64,000 bases of DNA, taken from positions 5,623,067 to 5,687,066 of the forward strand of contig JADCRB010000028.1 in assembly GCA_021464245.1 (NCBI GenBank), in the 5' to 3' direction. The DNA comes from Carallia brachiata (Eukaryota; Streptophyta; Magnoliopsida; Malpighiales; Rhizophoraceae). Below, piece after piece: positions 60,648 to 64,000 of this stretch. The position numbers were made by a program, and so were the translations under genes. Within the stretch, counting starts at the first letter, position 1; every line of letters begins with the position of its first letter. Below the pieces are notes generated by a model, which did no database searches, was not told the origin of the DNA, and saw only the letters and a list, made by a program, of their open reading frames with translations.

Positions 60648-61160
60648 CTTCCTTCCCCACCCAACCCAACTAACTACGGTTACTGTTAAACCCGCTTTCA
60701 GACCAAAGTACACCCACCCACACCCACCGCCTGTTTCTGTTCTGTTTGTTAGGTTTTCCGAGGCTTTCTGGGTTTGGGTGTTTTCTCACTTATGTTGTTG
60801 TTCTGTCTTTAGACCCTTTGTTTGGAGGGTTGCCCCCACCTCTCCTCCGATTGTGGTCCAAAATTAAATTTTCTCGTATGATGACAAAAAAAAAAAAAAG
60901 AAAAATAAAGAAAACCCTCATAAAAAATTTACTTTCTACTTGAATAATGATATTTGTGCCGAGGCCAACTATATTGAACGATTTTTTTTTTTGGTTGAAA
61001 AAATAATTTTTAAGATGATGTCAACGAATCTGATTTAACAAAATAAAAATATTAAAAGTGGCCAAAAAAATAAAAATATTGAATTCAGAAAGTTTTCTAT
61101 TTTAATTTTATCTGCATTTTTTTTTTTTTGTGTTGTGCAACTTCTAATGAATAATCGATA
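60648..61160. other. Promoter side of DPH6, then AT-rich spacer
   Basis: Just upstream of the DPH6 start the minus strand is G-rich (complement of CCCACCCAACCC near 60655-60730), probably leader or core promoter. Beyond about 60880 the sequence turns A/T-rich. No gene is seen. Confidence 0.4.
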
Positions 61161-61636
61161 TGTATTTATTTAGTTCTAAACGTTAAATTTTTTTTCATTT
61201 GAGTTTAGAACATTTTTGAAATTTCATTTCAGTTTTAAATTTTTTGATTTTACTCCAAATCAGTCTTTCCGTTAGTCTAACCGTTAAAAATTATTGTTGA
61301 CTAATGAAAAATTTTTTAAAAAGATAAAATATATTATTTAAATTTTTTTTGTTATTAAATGTTTGTATTTTACTCTCAAATAGTAACATGTAAGTTGAGA
61401 TTTTGAGTTTTTTTTTTTTTTTTAAGATTACACAACATATTTTTGTTAACTGGTGAATAAAAATAGTGTATTTTACCTTTTTAAAAAAATTCTGTAGTCA
61501 ACAGTAATTTTTTACGATTTGATTAACGGAAAGACTGATTTGGAGCAAAATCAAAAATTCAAAATTGAAATAAAATCTCAAAAAAATTTAGAACTTAAAT
61601 AAAAAATTTAAAAATTTAAAATTAAATAAATATATT
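61161..61636. mobile_element. Foldback MITE with well-conserved inverted arms
   Basis: The left arm contains CCAAATCAGTCTTTCCGTTA and 'gttctaaacgttaaa'. The complement of the right arm has the same CCAAATCAGTCTTTCCGTTA and 'gttctaaattttttt'. The arms are about 150-160 bases each, around a centre of about 160 bases. It is non-coding and would give a long hairpin RNA if transcribed. Confidence 0.8.
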
Positions 61637-62097
61637 CCGTAAATAACCTGCGCAAAATGAGTGTAATCATACCTCCTCTATAATTAAATCTACTTGCTCA
61701 ACTAATTAGGGGGGAAAAAAAAAAAAACATTGCTCTTCCAGCCATATTCTGATCGATGCTGTGAATCCGGCCCGAGATTGGATCCCAGTACATTTCAATT
61801 GCAGAATCCTGACATCACAAATATGTGTAAAAAAAAGTGAATAGCTACATTAAATTTAAAATATAATATATTTTTTTAATATAAAGATTTTTAATATGAC
61901 CGTATTTAATAAAAGCCATTAATCACTTATATAATTATACTGAATTAAATATATATTTAATTTTACCTTACGTTTAAACAAAAATTTAAAACTATAATTT
62001 TGTAATAAAGATAAATTTTTTAATCACAAGATCATGACACGATGCACTCTCTGTTATTTTTAGATATTAGAGAGACAAGGATTCGTAACCTTGGATT
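61637..62097. other. Intergenic AT-rich spacer
   Basis: It contains a short GC-richer piece near 61740-61800 ('gtgaatccggcccgagattggatccc') of unknown origin. No gene is seen. Confidence 0.5.
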
Positions 62098-62850
62098 GTA
62101 TAGTTATCAGACTCGGCTTGGTGCAATTAGTTGAATTGAAAATCCAGAAATTTAGATATTAGACCGAATTGAGTTATAATCAGATCGAAAAGTATATAAT
62201 CTGGTCAAAATTCGGTCAAATATAATCAAACTCAGCTAAATTTAGTAACTTAGTTTAACTAAAATCTAATCAAATTTTTACCAATTCAAAAAACACATTT
62301 TTTTAATTCAAAAATATTAAATTTTTTGATTCACTTTTAACACTTATCTCATGATAATTTACTGGCCATTTCAATTATTAATGAATTAATATCTATTCTT
62401 TATAATAAATTTGTCTATTTGAAATTTTTTTGTATTCCTTAATCATTAGAATTCAGACGTTAATTTTAAATTGTCACAAATTAGAGGTTGTTTGAGTAAA
62501 AATAAGTATATTATATTAATACTAGTTGAATAAAAAATATAAATTAAAATTTAAAATGAAATCAAATACGAATATTATAAATATTAATTAATAAATAAAA
62601 ATAAATATGTTAAATTACAAAAATAATGTATTATTCTATTTTTTTATATTTTAAAATTAAATATTTTTATTTATTATAATTCATGTAATGTGAATATTTT
62701 ATTAAATTAATAATAATAATAATATTATTATTATTATATTTTTAATTATTTATACGGTTCAACCAATGACCCGACGGTTAAACTAATAATCCGATAATCT
62801 TACTTTTTAACCGAATCATCGGTCAAACCGGATCTAATAACTATACTAGA
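62098..62850. mobile_element. Terminal-inverted-repeat element, 'TAGTTAT' family, second copy
   Basis: It starts TATAGTTATCAGACTCGGC, and its end, reverse-complemented, reads TATAGTTATTAGATCCGGT. The interior has the family phrases 'gaccgaattgagttata' and 'aaccgaatcatcggtcaaacc'. It is about 750 bases with no coding potential, related to 9040-9605. Confidence 0.6.
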
Positions 62851-64000
62851 TTGGCTACCGCTCCACGCACATTTAGACAGCGAGACACCTATTCATGGTC
62901 TCTATTTTTGACCACAACCATCGATTTAACGATTGATTAGAAGATTAATAACAGCTCAGAAGATTAATAACAGCTCCGTTGCTAATGGAACTTGATACAT
63001 TTTGCAAATGAAGGCTCTCACGGCAAACCTTTCCTTTTCAAAGAAACAATGTTGACACCAATGAACTATATCTCAATTAATAATTGATATTAAAATAAAA
63101 TTCGAATCTTTTCCAGAAGTGTTTACTTCTGAAATCTCGACTGTTAAAAGGCGATGATACATAAGGAAAGTCTCGTAAAAAGCTATACGGTCATCTCGAG
63201 CAAATTCCAACACAGGGCTTCCCAATTTTACAAGCAAGCAATCTCAACTGATGCAGTCGAAACCAATTAACCAAAAAGAACACCAAAAAGATAGAAAAGT
63301 CGATAAAGATACAGTACCAAAAAACAAAAAAAAAATAATATTCCCAACGAGAAGAGAAATATTATTATCATATAGAGCCGGAAGGGCGTCGTAAACATCT
63401 TTGGCCGAATGGAATTTTCAGGCTTAAACTCGCACTCAGAAACTTCACGGCACATTGATATCAGAGGCAACTTGACTTTCAAAGCTTCCAAAACAAAACA
63501 AAATCTAATGGAATTTCACATACAAACAAGCGACACGTAAAAATGAAAAAGCAAAAGAACTAGAAAATCCTAGCAATATATCAATTGACAAATGAACAAT
63601 CAGCCCAAAAAAAATTGATAAATAAAGGAGAGAAGCCTAACCAGCACCAACCCCATAGACCATTGCACGGGCAAAAACAGTGACAAACAGACCATGCGCC
63701 AAAATAGCCCCCCCAAAAAAAAATTAAATTACTGCCATGGATTATATCTTTGCTAAACCTTTGACAAATAAATAATGCTCTAAAATGTTCTAGGCCACTT
63801 CAGCTAAGACTATAGACTAATTACCCCACCCCCAACTTCCTGTGTTGCAGGAACTTCAGTGTCACAAACCAGTGCTTCGATTCGAACCTTGCCATTGCTC
63901 GTCAGATTGTCTCACACAATGGCATGAACATTTCCTCTTCTCGTGCACAAAGAAGTATGTTACATCCCACCATGCCTGAACATCCCCCTCTGACAAGCTC
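62851..64000. other. Intergenic; possibly 3' end of a gene beyond the window
   Basis: The last 120 bases are less AT-rich. On the minus strand they stay open in two frames; one reads GGCSGMVGCNILLCAREEEM and stops near 63911. This could be the last exon or 3' untranslated part of a minus-strand gene beyond 64000. I do not recognise it. The rest of the stretch shows no gene. Confidence 0.3.

Noticed and set aside
1..64000. CRISPR array, rRNA or intact tRNA genes
   Set aside because: No regularly spaced identical repeats and no recognisable structural RNA sequence were seen; the repeats present are microsatellites and transposon pieces.

Overview
This is a plant nuclear window. It is AT-rich (by eye), with intron-rich genes, GT-AG splice sites, TA/GA microsatellites, foldback MITEs, LTR and TRIM retroelement debris and plant-specific families (DC1 zinc fingers, MYB-CC, NPF transporters). 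It suggests a eudicot, perhaps a woody rosid; the species cannot be fixed from sequence alone.

Left third (1-26 kb) is an accessory region. It is a decaying tandem cluster of DC1 (cysteine/histidine-rich C1-like) genes. One copy is apparently intact (3017-6990, minus; 4 exons; about 1,024 aa; about 14 DC1 modules). Three are broken: a stub at 1-280, a 5'-truncated inverted copy at 17623-19262, and a heavily frameshifted copy at about 20890-24685. Mixed in are a MYB-CC (PHR1-LIKE) gene stub without its DNA-binding domain (935-1850), a broken NPF4-type transporter (12900-14434), a tandem TRIM retrotransposon (16664-17508), an LTR remnant, several MITEs and a truncated RPN13 duplicate (19918-20885).

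The right part (27-61 kb) holds ordinary housekeeping genes, for which I reconstructed exon-intron structure by hand: RPN13 (minus, 26942-31037), PEX12 (plus, 34146-38827, with one 2-nt frameshift), an unnamed acidic protein starting MGCFFACFGAC (minus, 40167-41809), an ANKRD13-like ankyrin/GPCR-chaperone protein (minus, 43632-46910) and the diphthamide enzyme DPH6 (minus, 54435-60647, 12 exons). From memory, PEX12, the ankyrin gene and DPH6 are also neighbours in Arabidopsis (around AT3G04460-AT3G04480) with a MYB-CC gene next to them, so the DC1/RPN13/NPF material may have been inserted into an old syntenic block.

The genes do not form one pathway. RPN13 (proteasome ubiquitin receptor), PEX12 (peroxisomal ubiquitin ligase subunit) and DPH6 (eEF2 modification) are independent housekeeping functions; the DC1 cluster is a fast-evolving accessory family. 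I found no tRNA, rRNA, CRISPR or obviously new multi-gene system. The most notable points are the cluster's rearrangement history, the tandem TRIM and the PEX12 frameshift.
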